Shown here one piece after another: positions 7,477-15,952 of a stretch of DNA of 64,000 bases (the first letter of the stretch is position 1; every line of letters begins with the position of its first letter). The DNA lies in contig NZ_CP064031.1 of assembly GCF_049532895.1 (NCBI RefSeq), forward strand, positions 992,001 through 1,056,000, written 5' to 3'. Origin of the DNA: Dyella_B acidisoli (GTDB lineage Bacteria; Pseudomonadota; Gammaproteobacteria; Xanthomonadales; Rhodanobacteraceae). The notes below the pieces were generated by a model. It was given only the letters and a program-made list of their open reading frames with translations, made no database searches and was not told the DNA's origin. Made by a program: the position numbers and the translations under genes.

Positions 7477-8505
7477 TCAGCCAATATGCACGCGCTCGTC
7501 GCCTTGCGCCTTCACCACTTCGCCGATCACCCAGCTCTTCAAGCCATGCTTGTCCAACAGGGCCGAGGCCGCGCTCACCGCGTCGCGCGGCAGCAGCACG
7601 GTGAAGCCCACACCGCAATTGAAGGTGCGCCACATTTCCTCGCGTACAACCTTGCCTTCGCGCATCAGCCAATCGAACACCGGCGGCAGGACAATGGCGT
7701 TGGCGTCGATGTTCAAGCCAAGGCCGTCTGGCACTACGCGGATGATGTTTTCTTTCAAGCCACCGCCTGTGATGTGCGCCATACCGTGGACTGGCGACGA
7801 CTTCAGTAATTCCAGCATCGACTTCACGTAGATCGTGGTCGGCGCCATCAGCGCGTCCACTAGCTTCACGCCGCCAAGATCGAGTTCCAGCGGACTACCC
7901 GCACGCTCGACAATCTTGCGGATCAGCGAATAGCCGTTCGAATGCGGACCGGACGAAGCCACCGCCAGGATCACGTCGCCGGCCACAATGTCGTCGCCGC
8001 TGAGCAGCGCTTCTTTTTCCACCGCGCCGACGGTGAAGCCCGCCAGATCGTATTCACCGGGCGGATACATGTCGGGCATCTCGGCGGTTTCGCCGCCGAT
8101 CAGTGCGCAGCCGGCCAGTTCGCAGCCCTTGGCGATGCCGCCGACCACGGCCACGGTGGTGTCCACGTCCAATTTGCCCGTGGCGAAGTAGTCGAGGAAG
8201 AACAGCGGTTCCGCGCCTTGCACCAGCACGTCGTTCACACACATGCCGACCAGGTCGATGCCGATGGTGTCATGACGGTTCAACTGCTGCGCCAGCTTGA
8301 GCTTGGTGCCCACACCGTCGGTGCCGGAGACCAGCACCGGCTCTTTGTAGCGTGTGCCGAGATTAAACAAGCCGCCGAAACCGCCCAGCCCACCCATCAC
8401 TTCGGGGCGGAAGGTGCGCTTGACCAGCGGTTTGATGCGTTCGACCACGGCATTGCCGGCATCGATATCCACGCCTGCAGCGCGGTAGGTAAGGGCGTCG
8501 GACAT
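7477..8505 (-). CDS. purM: Phosphoribosylformylglycinamidine cyclo-ligase PurM
   Basis: AIR synthetase, fifth step of purine synthesis: ATP-dependent ring closure of FGAM. 342 residues from the ATG at 8505; a TTG two codons upstream is less likely. The AIRS fold motifs are present: GGFGGLFNL, LVSGTDGVGTKL (ATP-binding), DLVGMCVNDVLVQGAEPLFFLDY and GGETAEMPDMY. Transcribed toward purN and divergent from the DUF2066 gene. Confidence 0.97.
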   Translation of the reverse strand: MSDALTYRAAGVDIDAGNAVVERIKPLVKRTFRPEVMGGLGGFGGLFNLGTRYKEPVLVSGTDGVGTKLKLAQQLNRHDTIGIDLVGMCVNDVLVQGAEPLFFLDYFATGKLDVDTTVAVVGGIAKGCELAGCALIGGETAEMPDMYPPGEYDLAGFTVGAVEKEALLSGDDIVAGDVILAVASSGPHSNGYSLIRKIVERAGSPLELDLGGVKLVDALMAPTTIYVKSMLELLKSSPVHGMAHITGGGLKENIIRVVPDGLGLNIDANAIVLPPVFDWLMREGKVVREEMWRTFNCGVGFTVLLPRDAVSAASALLDKHGLKSWVIGEVVKAQGDERVHIG

Positions 8506-8604
8506 GGCCAACCTGGCGTTCGGAAAACGTCCAATGATAGACGTTAAGGGTCGGATTGGGCAGACTTCCGCCCGAACCCCTGACCCAGAGCACAGCTCAC
8601 GCTC

Positions 8605-9600
8605 ATGCGCCTGTCACGCCTGCCGATCGCCATCTTGCTGTTTGGTCTTGTCCTGGGGCTTGTCCCGGTTGCGCAGGCTCAGACCGCCACTTCGCCCTAT
8701 ACCGTCGTGGTGCCCGTACCGGATACCAGCGCGATCCAGCGCAACCAGGCGTTCCAGGCAGCCCTCGGGCAGGTGCTGGTACGTGTCTCCGGTGGCCAGG
8801 ATCTATCCAGCAAGAATGGCTACCCCGAGGCCATGCAGAATGCTGCCGGCATCGTGAAGCAGTTCCAATATCAGGGCGATGGCGGCAACCCACCAACTTT
8901 CACGTTGACGGTGACCTTCGATCAGGGCGCGGTGCAACGGCTGGTCACACAGTTGGGTGCGACTACGGCTGGTGTCAAACCGCCGCTGCTATTGATCGTG
9001 AAAGGCAGCGATGGGCATCTGCTCAGCCAGAACGAGCTGGGCGGGCTCACCGGCGCAGTCGGCAAGCGCGGCTATCAGGTCAGTTATGCCGATCCGGCTC
9101 AGTTGCCCGATCTGGGCAAGCTCGCCGATGCCGATCCTGCCGCGCTGTCGGCGATCAGCCGGCTGTACCACACCGGATTGGTGCTGATCGGTAACCTGCA
9201 GGCCAACAGTGCCGATTGGACGCTGATCAGCGGCGGCCAGTCGCAGCACTGGAATGCGCAAGGCGGCAATCAGGACGCCCTGTTCGCTGATGCAGGTAAA
9301 ACTGCCGCCGACCGCCTGGGGCAAGCGTTGAACGTCATCGCCACCAGTGACGTCAACGGCAAGCTATGGGTAAGCGGGCTGCATTCGGCCATGGACTACG
9401 CCAACCTGCTCGCCACACTGCGTGCCGATCCTTCCGTGCGCAGCCTTTACACGGTCGGTGCTCAGGACGATGGCGTACTGCTCGCGGTGAAGGCCGGCAT
9501 GCCGCTGGACAACCTGGTGACCAATCTCTCGGCGGGAGGCCGAGTGATAGAAGGCAGCTCCCACGATGGTGCGGATGCCAGCCTGCGCTGGCTGCACTGA
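8605..9600 (+). CDS. DUF2066 domain-containing exported protein
   Basis: 331-residue protein of unknown function with a clear signal peptide (MRLSRLPIAILLFGLVLGL, cleavage after AQA). The mature N-terminus (YTVVVPVPDTSAIQRNQAFQ, then ALGQVLVRVSGGQD) is the hallmark of DUF2066. The C-terminal half repeats a compact alpha/beta pattern. It is divergent from purM and precedes the CDP-alcohol transferase, PerM and hda genes, an order I associate with this bacterial order. Probably periplasmic. Confidence 0.85.
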   Translation: MRLSRLPIAILLFGLVLGLVPVAQAQTATSPYTVVVPVPDTSAIQRNQAFQAALGQVLVRVSGGQDLSSKNGYPEAMQNAAGIVKQFQYQGDGGNPPTFTLTVTFDQGAVQRLVTQLGATTAGVKPPLLLIVKGSDGHLLSQNELGGLTGAVGKRGYQVSYADPAQLPDLGKLADADPAALSAISRLYHTGLVLIGNLQANSADWTLISGGQSQHWNAQGGNQDALFADAGKTAADRLGQALNVIATSDVNGKLWVSGLHSAMDYANLLATLRADPSVRSLYTVGAQDDGVLLAVKAGMPLDNLVTNLSAGGRVIEGSSHDGADASLRWLH

Positions 9601-9606
9601 AAAAGC

Positions 9607-10185
9607 GTGACCGCTGCGATGCCATCTGCGTCGCATTCTCCTTGGCGGCATCTACCCAATGCCATTTCCATGCTGCGGGTGTTGCTCGTGGCGCCGATCT
9701 GCTGGCTGCTATGGAATGAAAAATGGCCGTCCGCGCTCGCACTGGTGGCGGTAGCCGGCGCATCGGATGGGCTGGACGGTTTTCTCGCGCGTCATTATGG
9801 ATGGCAGAGCCGGCTCGGCGGCATGCTCGATGCGATTGCGGACAAACTGCTGCTGGTCAGCTGTTTCGTGATCCTTGCGTGGCGACAGGAGACGCCGCTG
9901 TGGCTGGCAGCGATCGTGTGCGGGCGCGACCTGGTGATAGCTGCAGGCGCGCTGGGTTGGCGCGTACTGATCGGTCCAATCGACCCTCATCCCAGCTTGC
10001 TGTCGAAGGCCTGCACGCTGGCCCAGATCATTTATCTGCTAACGCTGCTGCTGGCGTTGGCGTGCTGGCCGATGCTGCGCTCGACGGCACTCGCCTGGCT
10101 GGTAGCGGTGTTGTGTGTGGCGAGCGGAGCGCACTATGTGTGGCAATGGTCTCGCCGCGCATGGCATACGCGTCACGCACCGTGA
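9607..10185 (+). CDS. CDP-alcohol phosphatidyltransferase family protein
   Basis: Integral membrane enzyme that would transfer a phosphatidyl group from CDP-diacylglycerol to an alcohol. The CDP-OH-P signature D-G-x2-A-R-x8-G-x3-D-x3-D is visible in DGFLARHYGWQSRLGGMLDA, followed by IADK. 192 residues with about five hydrophobic segments. The start is uncertain: GTG at 9607 or ATG at 9619. The substrate alcohol cannot be read from sequence; it resembles cardiolipin/PG-phosphate synthase-type members (PgsA/YnbA). It follows the DUF2066 gene by 6 bases. Confidence 0.85.
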   Translation: MTAAMPSASHSPWRHLPNAISMLRVLLVAPICWLLWNEKWPSALALVAVAGASDGLDGFLARHYGWQSRLGGMLDAIADKLLLVSCFVILAWRQETPLWLAAIVCGRDLVIAAGALGWRVLIGPIDPHPSLLSKACTLAQIIYLLTLLLALACWPMLRSTALAWLVAVLCVASGAHYVWQWSRRAWHTRHAP

Positions 10186-10255
10186 TGCAAGACTTTGAAC
10201 GATCCGCCACATCAGCCACACTTGCCTACGTTCGCCCATCACCGATGAGCCTTTC

Positions 10256-11401
10256 GTGTCCATAAGCCAAGAGACATCCCGCCGCTGGCAGATGCTGGCA
10301 ATCATCGTAGCCATCGGCTTGCTGGTCTGGTTGCTTGCACCGGTACTGATGCCGTTCGCCGTTGCCGCCATGCTGGCCTACCTCAGCGATCCGCTGGCCG
10401 ATCGATTGGAGCGACTCGGGCTTGGGCGGGCGCTGGCGGTAAGCATCGTGTTCGTGCTGCTGATTCTGGTGATCGCCGCCGCGCTGCTTTTGCTGATACC
10501 GCTGATCGCGCGGCAGGTCGAGAATCTGGTGCAGAACTTCCCGTTTTACGTGGAGTGGGCCAGGGCCAAAGCCGTGCCATGGCTGCAGGCTAAGCTGCAT
10601 CTGGACCCCAAGGCGTTCGATACCGACCGCCTGGTCGATCAGATCAAGCAACATATCGGTTCCATCGGCACCGTACTGGGCAAGCTGTCCCGCTCGGGCC
10701 TCGGTGTCGTTGCCTGGCTCACCAACGTGGTTCTGATTCCGGTGGTGTGGTTCTACTTGTTGCGCGACTGGGATCGTCTCGTGGCATGGATCGATCGCAT
10801 GCTGCCACGTTCGGTCGAGCCGACTGTTGCGCACCTGGCACGCGAATCCGACATGGTGCTCGGCGCATTCGTGCGTGGGCAATTGCTGGTGATGCTGGCG
10901 CTGGCGATCTATTACGGTGTGGCGCTGACGCTGATCGGCATTTCGGTGGGCCCGCTGATCGGCATGGTCGCCGGCTTGCTTAGCTTTGTGCCGTATCTCG
11001 GCTTCATCACGGGTTTCGCCGCGGCCATCATCGCCTCGCTGGTGCAACACGGGGACTGGACGCACCTGATGATGGTGGTGGGCGTGTTCATCATCGGGCA
11101 ATTGCTCGAAGGCTACGTGCTGGTGCCGCGGCTGGTTGGCGAGAAGATCGGTTTGCATCCCGTGGCGGTGATCTTCGCCGTGCTGGCGGGTGGCTACCTG
11201 TTTGGTTTCCTCGGCGTGCTGCTTGCACTGCCGGCCGCATCGGTCATTCTGGTGCTGCTGCGCTATCTCGCGCAGCGTTACCGGCAAAGCGATCTGTACA
11301 CCGAAAAAGGCGAGCCTGACAGCGTGTTTGTCGATGAGGACGTGACGGTGAACGATGGCGAGGCATCTGTGCATGTCGCCGGCCACAACGACAAGCCATG
11401 A
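10256..11401 (+). CDS. AI-2E family transporter / PerM-type permease
   Basis: 381-residue polytopic membrane protein of the AI-2E/PerM (UPF0118) family. It starts at GTG 10256. Hydrophobic segments fall at about residues 15-50, 65-90, 145-170 and 205-330. The family segments QLLVMLALAIYYGVALTLIG and FVPYLGFITG are present in the C-terminal half. Substrate is unknown for most members, which have been linked to AI-2 export or Na+/H+ antiport. The last 4 bases overlap hda (ATGA), so the two are probably co-translated, as PerM-Hda neighbours often are. Confidence 0.9.
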   Translation: MSISQETSRRWQMLAIIVAIGLLVWLLAPVLMPFAVAAMLAYLSDPLADRLERLGLGRALAVSIVFVLLILVIAAALLLLIPLIARQVENLVQNFPFYVEWARAKAVPWLQAKLHLDPKAFDTDRLVDQIKQHIGSIGTVLGKLSRSGLGVVAWLTNVVLIPVVWFYLLRDWDRLVAWIDRMLPRSVEPTVAHLARESDMVLGAFVRGQLLVMLALAIYYGVALTLIGISVGPLIGMVAGLLSFVPYLGFITGFAAAIIASLVQHGDWTHLMMVVGVFIIGQLLEGYVLVPRLVGEKIGLHPVAVIFAVLAGGYLFGFLGVLLALPAASVILVLLRYLAQRYRQSDLYTEKGEPDSVFVDEDVTVNDGEASVHVAGHNDKP

Positions 11402-12093
11402 CCACGCAACTTCCGTTGGGCTTGCGCTGGCCCCGCCGCCAGCGTTTCGAGCATTTCCACGCCGGCGCTAACGCCGCGGCGCTGGCTGCTGTACAAGCAC
11501 TTGCCACGCAGCCCGGTGCACCTTGGGTGTACTTGAGCGGTGCTACCGGCGGCGGGAAAAGCCATCTGCTTATGGCCGCGTGTCAGGCCGCGCATGAGGC
11601 CGGACATACCGTGCAATATCTGCCGATGAAGAATCTGCACGAGCACGTCATGGCGCTGCGCGGTGTGGCTGGAAGTCAGTTCATTGCGCTCGATGACATC
11701 GATGTGCTTGCTGGCGAGCGTGAAGCCGAGCACGCCCTGTTTGATCTCTACAATCGCGCCCGCGCCGAAGGCACCGCGCTCATCTTTACGGCGCAGGTCG
11801 TGCCCGCACAACTCAACCTCAGCTTGCCTGATCTGCGTTCCCGCCTGGGTGCATGCACGCAGTTCACGCTGAAGCCGCTGGAAGATGGCGAGCGTCGCGA
11901 AGTGTTGAGGCGCCAGGCCGCACTGCGCGGAATCGAGCTGGATGACACTGTGCTCGACTGGCTGTTCGCCCGCTACGCGCGCGACCTCGGCGCACTGCTC
12001 GACCTGCTCGATCGTCTGGACCAGGCGTCACTGGCGGCGCAACGGCGCATCACCGTCCCATTCTTGCGCACGTTTCTTCGCGAGATCGGTTAG
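11398..12093 (+). CDS. hda: DnaA regulatory inactivator Hda
   Basis: DnaA-related AAA+ protein that, with the beta sliding clamp, stimulates hydrolysis of DnaA-ATP and so limits re-initiation. The N-terminus MTTQLPLGL contains the clamp-binding motif QLPLGL. A Walker A-like loop (SGATGGGKSHLL, about 48-59), Walker B (FIALDDIDVL) and an arginine-finger region (LPDLRSRLGA) follow. 231 residues with no DnaA domain IV. Translationally overlapped with the upstream PerM gene. Confidence 0.95.
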   Translation: MTTQLPLGLRWPRRQRFEHFHAGANAAALAAVQALATQPGAPWVYLSGATGGGKSHLLMAACQAAHEAGHTVQYLPMKNLHEHVMALRGVAGSQFIALDDIDVLAGEREAEHALFDLYNRARAEGTALIFTAQVVPAQLNLSLPDLRSRLGACTQFTLKPLEDGERREVLRRQAALRGIELDDTVLDWLFARYARDLGALLDLLDRLDQASLAAQRRITVPFLRTFLREIG

Positions 12094-12135
12094 GCGTTAC
12101 GGGAAGAAAAACACTCTTGCTATCAGGACTGTGCG

Positions 12136-12396
12136 ATGCATACGACGGATATCGCGTTTTCGCCGGCTGAAAAAGAAGTGATCGTTCGGAAGATAAAGCT
12201 GTATTTTTCCGAAGAACTGGATCAATCGATCGGCAGTTTCGATGCGGAGTTTCTCCTGGACTTTTTTGCGAAGGAGATCGGTGCGTATTTCTACAACCGC
12301 GGTTTGTACGATACGCAGGCGGTGCTGTCCAAAAAGCTCGACGATATCCAGGACGCGATCTATCAACTAGAGCGACCTACGGAATTTCAACGGTGA
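12136..12396 (+). CDS. DUF2164 domain-containing protein
   Basis: Small acidic cytosolic protein of 86 residues. The whole length matches the DUF2164 pattern: FSPAEKEVIVRKIKLYFSEE, then LDFFAKEIGAYFYNRGLYDTQ and a final IQDAIYQLE helix. No function is known for the family. It follows hda by 42 bases on the same strand and may be in the same transcript. Confidence 0.85.
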   Translation: MHTTDIAFSPAEKEVIVRKIKLYFSEELDQSIGSFDAEFLLDFFAKEIGAYFYNRGLYDTQAVLSKKLDDIQDAIYQLERPTEFQR

Positions 12397-12415
12397 GTGA
12401 CGGGTAGAGATAAGC

Positions 12416-12835
12416 ATGAATGCCGGCGATAACTCACGCGATCGGATGCTTTCAGGCGAGTGCTTTTGCGGCGCGATTCGGTATCGCGTGGAAGACAGCT
12501 TTGTTTACGCGCTGAACTGCCACTGCTCGCAATGCCGCAGGACGACCGGTTCGGCATTCAAACCATTCGGCGGCATCGAACGAAACAAACTGAACGTCGT
12601 CAAAGGCGCAGAAAATCTGATGACCTTCGGCGACGAACACGGGCACGATGCGCATTGCAAGGTGTGTGGCTCGCTGCTGTATTCGGTCGTGCGTGAAGGG
12701 CAGTATGTGCACGTCACGCTGGGAACGCTGATCGACGATCCATCCATACGGCCAACGGCTCACATCTTCGTCGGCTCGAAAGCGCCGTGGTTCACGATTA
12801 CCGATGGGTTGCCGCAGCACCAGGAGTTCGACTAA
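12416..12835 (+). CDS. GFA family protein (glutathione-dependent formaldehyde-activating fold)
   Basis: 139-residue zinc-binding protein of the GFA/CENP-V fold. Cysteine ligands are seen in GECFCGAIRY, NCHCSQCRRTTGSAF and HCKVCGSLLY, matching the two-zinc arrangement of the family. Some members were proposed to catalyse formaldehyde-glutathione adduct formation; most are uncharacterised. The start is taken at ATG 12416, with ATG at 12446 an alternative that begins closer to the domain. It precedes three glyoxalase-fold genes. Confidence 0.88.
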   Translation: MNAGDNSRDRMLSGECFCGAIRYRVEDSFVYALNCHCSQCRRTTGSAFKPFGGIERNKLNVVKGAENLMTFGDEHGHDAHCKVCGSLLYSVVREGQYVHVTLGTLIDDPSIRPTAHIFVGSKAPWFTITDGLPQHQEFD

Positions 12836-12876
12836 TGGCCACAACGGTTGTGTAACGCTTCATCAAGGAACGCGAC

Positions 12877-13263
12877 ATGATTGACCACATTGGTGTGTCT
12901 GTCAGCGATTTCGAGAAAAGCAAGGCGTTCTATGTCAAGGCGCTAACCGCGATCGGTTATGCGCTGTTGATGGAATTTCCCTCTGCGGTCACCGGCAGCA
13001 CAGACGTGGCTGGTTTTGGTGAGCCGCCCAAGCCGGATTTCTGGATTAGCAAAGGCGCGCCCCATCAGCCGCCTATGCACGTGGCGTTTCGCGTGAACAA
13101 TCGTGCGTTGGTCGATGCCTTCTATCGCGAGGCTATTGCCGCAGGTGGGCGCGATAACGGTGCGCCCGGCATTCGTCCGCACTATCACCAGGACTACTAT
13201 GGTGCCTTCGTGCTCGATCCGGACGGGCACAATATCGAAGCGGTGTGTCATCTGCCGGAATAA
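12877..13263 (+). CDS. VOC family protein (glyoxalase fold), first of three
   Basis: 128-residue single-repeat vicinal oxygen chelate protein. It opens with MIDHIGVSVSDFEKSKAFYV and closes with the FVLDPDGHNIEAVCHLP strand, the typical metal-ligand-bearing termini (His4 and the Glu of NIEAV). The middle ligand appears to be the His in MHVAFRVN. It is similar in layout to the glyoxalase/bleomycin resistance-type proteins. Substrate unknown. Confidence 0.88.
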   Translation: MIDHIGVSVSDFEKSKAFYVKALTAIGYALLMEFPSAVTGSTDVAGFGEPPKPDFWISKGAPHQPPMHVAFRVNNRALVDAFYREAIAAGGRDNGAPGIRPHYHQDYYGAFVLDPDGHNIEAVCHLPE

Positions 13264-13291
13264 CCTCGAATGTGAGCAGTGAGGTGGCGTT

Positions 13292-13624
13292 ATGTCCGCA
13301 ATGTTCCGTTCTTCTCGCGACGTAATCATCCGCACCGAAGCTTGGGCGGATGCCGTGAATTTCTATACCTCGGTGCTAGGTCTGGCAGCGGTCCAGCGCG
13401 GTGAAGGGATGGTGGGTTTCGAAACCGGTGAGTTCCGCCTCTATGTCGAGAAAGGGGCGGCGCATGGACCGGTGTTCGAATTCCTGGTGCCGGATGTGCA
13501 GGCAGCCAAGGCGCAATTGCTCGCTGCGGGCTGCGAAGTCGTCGAGGAGGATGCACAGCTTCCTCGCTGTTATCTTCGCGATCCTTATGGGCTGATATTC
13601 AATATCGGTACATCCGGCACGTGA
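13292..13624 (+). CDS. VOC family protein (glyoxalase fold), second of three
   Basis: 110-residue VOC protein with an RBS (gaggtgg) a few bases upstream of ATG 13292. The family layout is visible: AWADAVNFYTSVLGLAAVQR near the start, YVEKGAAHGPVFEFLVPDVQ in the middle and CYLRDPYGLIFNIGT at the end. The usual first His and last Glu metal ligands are not obvious (IRTEAWAD and FNIGT), so it may not bind metal in the classical way. Same strand and closely spaced with the flanking VOC genes. Confidence 0.82.
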   Translation: MSAMFRSSRDVIIRTEAWADAVNFYTSVLGLAAVQRGEGMVGFETGEFRLYVEKGAAHGPVFEFLVPDVQAAKAQLLAAGCEVVEEDAQLPRCYLRDPYGLIFNIGTSGT

Positions 13625-13656
13625 TGTTGTTGCTGCTTTCGTAAGGAAAGCCTTGC

Positions 13657-14046
13657 ATGCGTATCGAACATCTCGCGTTGTGGACCACGGACATCGATCG
13701 CTGTGTGCAGTTCTACACGACGTATTTCGATGCCGCTGCGGGCGACCGGTATGTCAACGCGGCCAAGGGTTTTGAATCCTGCTTTCTCAGGTTTTCCGAT
13801 GGTGCGCGCTTGGAAGTGATGCGCACGACGACGCTTTCGCCCACGGTGCTCCCGCAAGGTGCGCAACGCATGGGCTTGACGCATTTCGCGATGTCGGTGG
13901 GATCGGAGCAGAAAGTGGATGCGTTGACGCAACGCCTGAAGGACGACGGCTATTCGCTGCTCGACGGGCCGCGGCGCACCGGCGATGGGTATTACGAAAG
14001 CGTGGTGCTGGATCCGGATGGGAATCGGATTGAGATTACGGTGTGA
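13657..14046 (+). CDS. VOC family protein, glyoxalase I-like, third of three
   Basis: 129-residue VOC protein with all four expected metal ligands in place: His5 (RIEHLALW), Glu54 (ARLEVMR), the His in LTHFAMSVG and the Glu in NRIEITV. This makes it the most glyoxalase I-like of the three. It would bind a divalent metal and could act on a glutathione hemithioacetal or a related small substrate. An aaggaaag RBS lies 9 bases before the ATG. A family 3 repeat follows the stop. Confidence 0.87.
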   Translation: MRIEHLALWTTDIDRCVQFYTTYFDAAAGDRYVNAAKGFESCFLRFSDGARLEVMRTTTLSPTVLPQGAQRMGLTHFAMSVGSEQKVDALTQRLKDDGYSLLDGPRRTGDGYYESVVLDPDGNRIEITV

Positions 14047-14050
14047 GCGG

Positions 14051-14075
14051 TAGGCTGGGGGTTGCACCCAACCTA
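14051..14075. repeat. Family 3 palindrome, single unit
   Basis: The unit taggctgggggttgcaccca followed by accta is an imperfect palindrome between the convergent third VOC gene and suhB. It is a single copy of the unit found as pairs at 19210-19280, 46446-46520 and 48859-48933. Confidence 0.65.
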
Positions 14076-14086
14076 CTGTTGACGCA

Positions 14087-14890
14087 TTAAGCCCTCAGCA
14101 ACGCTGGCGTTGCCTGCGCACTGATCGCTTCGAGCATCGCCTTCGTCACATGTACGTTGCCGGCGACGATGTTGCCGCTCTCGGGAATGCCATCCCGGCC
14201 CGCGAAGTCGCAATACTTGCCGCCCGCTTCGCGCACCAGCAGCACGCCCGCGGCCATGTCCCAGGGCTTCAAGCCGATTTCGAAGAAGCCGTCATAGCGG
14301 CCGGCGGCCGTGTAAGCGAGATCGAGCGCAGCGGAGCCGGAGCGGCGGATGTCTTCGGCTTGCGAAAGCAGCGAGCGTGTCATCGCCAGCTGGGACTCGA
14401 GATGCGCGCGCTGGCGGTAGGGAAACCCGGTGGCGATCATGGCGCCGGCGAGGTTTTCGCGCTTGCTGACGCGGATACGACGGTCGTTGAGATAGGCGCC
14501 GTCGCCCTTGCTGGCGGTGAACAGTTCGTCGCGCAGCGGATCGAACACCACTGCATACACCGGCTCGCCCTTGTCGAGCAGGGCGATGGATACGCTGAAA
14601 TGCGGAATGCCGCGGAGATAGTTGTGCGTGCCATCCAGTGGATCGATCACCCACACTTGCGGGCTCTTGCCGATGGCGCCGCCTTCCTCGGCGAGGATGG
14701 CGTGAGTGGGGTAGGCGCGGCGCAGTTCTTTGACGATCTCGGCCTCAGCCAGCCGATCGACCTCGGACGCAAAGTCCATGCGTTGCTTCTCAACGACGTT
14801 GAGGCCGTCGATGCGGTTCATGTAACGCAGGATCACGTTACCGGCGGAGCGCGCGGCGCGTACCGCGACGTTGACGGCGGGTCTGGTCAT
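14087..14890 (-). CDS. suhB: Inositol-1-monophosphatase SuhB
   Basis: Mg2+-dependent phosphatase of the IMPase superfamily; SuhB also joins the rRNA transcription antitermination complex. 267 residues from the ATG at 14890, the same as E. coli SuhB, so the 13 upstream codons are left out. Metal-binding motifs: EEGG at about 67-70, WVIDPLDGTHNYLRGIPHFS (about 80-100) and the distal LKPWDMAAGVLLVREAGG. Divergent from trmJ, the usual neighbour. Confidence 0.95.
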   Translation of the reverse strand: MTRPAVNVAVRAARSAGNVILRYMNRIDGLNVVEKQRMDFASEVDRLAEAEIVKELRRAYPTHAILAEEGGAIGKSPQVWVIDPLDGTHNYLRGIPHFSVSIALLDKGEPVYAVVFDPLRDELFTASKGDGAYLNDRRIRVSKRENLAGAMIATGFPYRQRAHLESQLAMTRSLLSQAEDIRRSGSAALDLAYTAAGRYDGFFEIGLKPWDMAAGVLLVREAGGKYCDFAGRDGIPESGNIVAGNVHVTKAMLEAISAQATPALLRA

Positions 14891-15023
14891 GGCTTTGGCT
14901 TGGCAAAAGAACGGGTTAGCGACCGGCAATAATAGCAGAGCGGGCGATGTGGGGCGAGGGACGAGCCACCGGGGTCGCCCCCTGCGCCTGCTCCTCGACT
15001 ATCCTTGCCAGCCCGAAAACCCG

Positions 15024-15794
15024 ATGTCCCACCGCATGACCGCCATCGATCTTCCCAACCGCTTCCGCTTTGTCCTCGTCCGTACCTCCCACCCGGGGAA
15101 CATCGGCAGTGCGGCGCGGGCGATGCGCACCATGGGCTTTACTCGCATGGATCTGGTCGCACCGCAGCGCTTTCCGGATCGCGAGGTATCGGCGATGGCG
15201 GCGGGTGCGGACGATGTCCTTGACGGCGCTGGTGTGCACGCGGGGCTGGTGGATGCCTTGGCCAGTACCAGCGTGGCCTTCGGTCTTTCGGCACGCCGCC
15301 GAGGCGTGAACTTGCCGGAACTGACCCCGCGTGAAGCCGCAGCCCAGGCGCTGGCGGCAGCGGAACGTGGCGAGCAGGTGGCGCTGGTGTTCGGCAACGA
15401 ACGCACGGGTTTGGAAAACGAAGAGTTGGCGCGCTGCCACGCGATGGTGCGTATCCCCAGCGTGGACGATTTCAGTTCGCTCAATCTCGCGCAGGCAGTG
15501 CAGGTGATGGCTTACGAGTTACGCGTAGCCTTGCTCGGCGAGAAGATGCCCGCGCCGCCACCGCTGCACGATGAGCTGCCGGCAGACGCGTCGCAGATGG
15601 AACGCTTCTACGAACATCTGTCGCAAACGCTGGACGATATTGATTTCCACAAGGGCCGCTCACCGACCATGATCATGCTGCGACTACGCAAGCTGTTTCA
15701 GCGCACGCAGATGGATGAGCGCGAGTTGCGCATGCTGCACGGGATTTTGGCGGATGCGCAGCGGATGGCGAAGTTGGCGAGCGAGAAGAAGTAA
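15024..15794 (+). CDS. trmJ: tRNA (cytidine/uridine-2'-O-)-methyltransferase TrmJ
   Basis: SPOUT-class methyltransferase that 2'-O-methylates position 32 of certain tRNAs. 256 residues from ATG 15024 (ATG at 15036 possible). Seen are RTSHPGNIGSAARAMRTMGF (about 18-37, motif 1), LVFGNERTGLENEEL (motif 2) and IPSVDDFSSLNLAQAVQVM (motif 3), the three parts of the SAM-binding trefoil knot. A helical C-terminal extension (about 180-256) is typical of TrmJ. Confidence 0.94.
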   Translation: MSHRMTAIDLPNRFRFVLVRTSHPGNIGSAARAMRTMGFTRMDLVAPQRFPDREVSAMAAGADDVLDGAGVHAGLVDALASTSVAFGLSARRRGVNLPELTPREAAAQALAAAERGEQVALVFGNERTGLENEELARCHAMVRIPSVDDFSSLNLAQAVQVMAYELRVALLGEKMPAPPPLHDELPADASQMERFYEHLSQTLDDIDFHKGRSPTMIMLRLRKLFQRTQMDERELRMLHGILADAQRMAKLASEKK

Positions 15795-15804
15795 GTGTGT
15801 TATT

Positions 15805-15940
15805 CCCTCTCCCCTCCGGGGAGAGGGTTAGGGTGAGGGGCAATCTTGCGTTGCAGGTAGATCAAGGCATCGCTTCGTTTGAAAAAGGCAGGGGCAAGCC
15901 ATGTCCCCTCACCTCGATCCTCTCCCCGTAGGGGAGAGGA
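15805..15940. repeat. BIME of the ccctctcccc family (family 1), inverted pair
   Basis: A hairpin unit at 15805-15840 and an inverted unit at 15905-15940 flank about 64 bases. They sit between trmJ and the convergent CNNM/CorC gene. The spacer begins caatcttgcg, as does the sequence after the single unit at 61986-62021, so the repeated element includes part of the spacer. Confidence 0.85.
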
Positions 15941-15952
15941 TGAAAAGCAAGC

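Noticed and set aside
10226..11386. A 386-codon minus-strand frame opposite the PerM gene
   Set aside because: His/Gln-rich shadow; the plus strand has membrane segments and an hda overlap that fit a real gene.
14871..15023. N-terminal extension of trmJ
   Set aside because: The extra 51 codons overlap suhB's start and have no family similarity; the ATG at 15024 is a better start.
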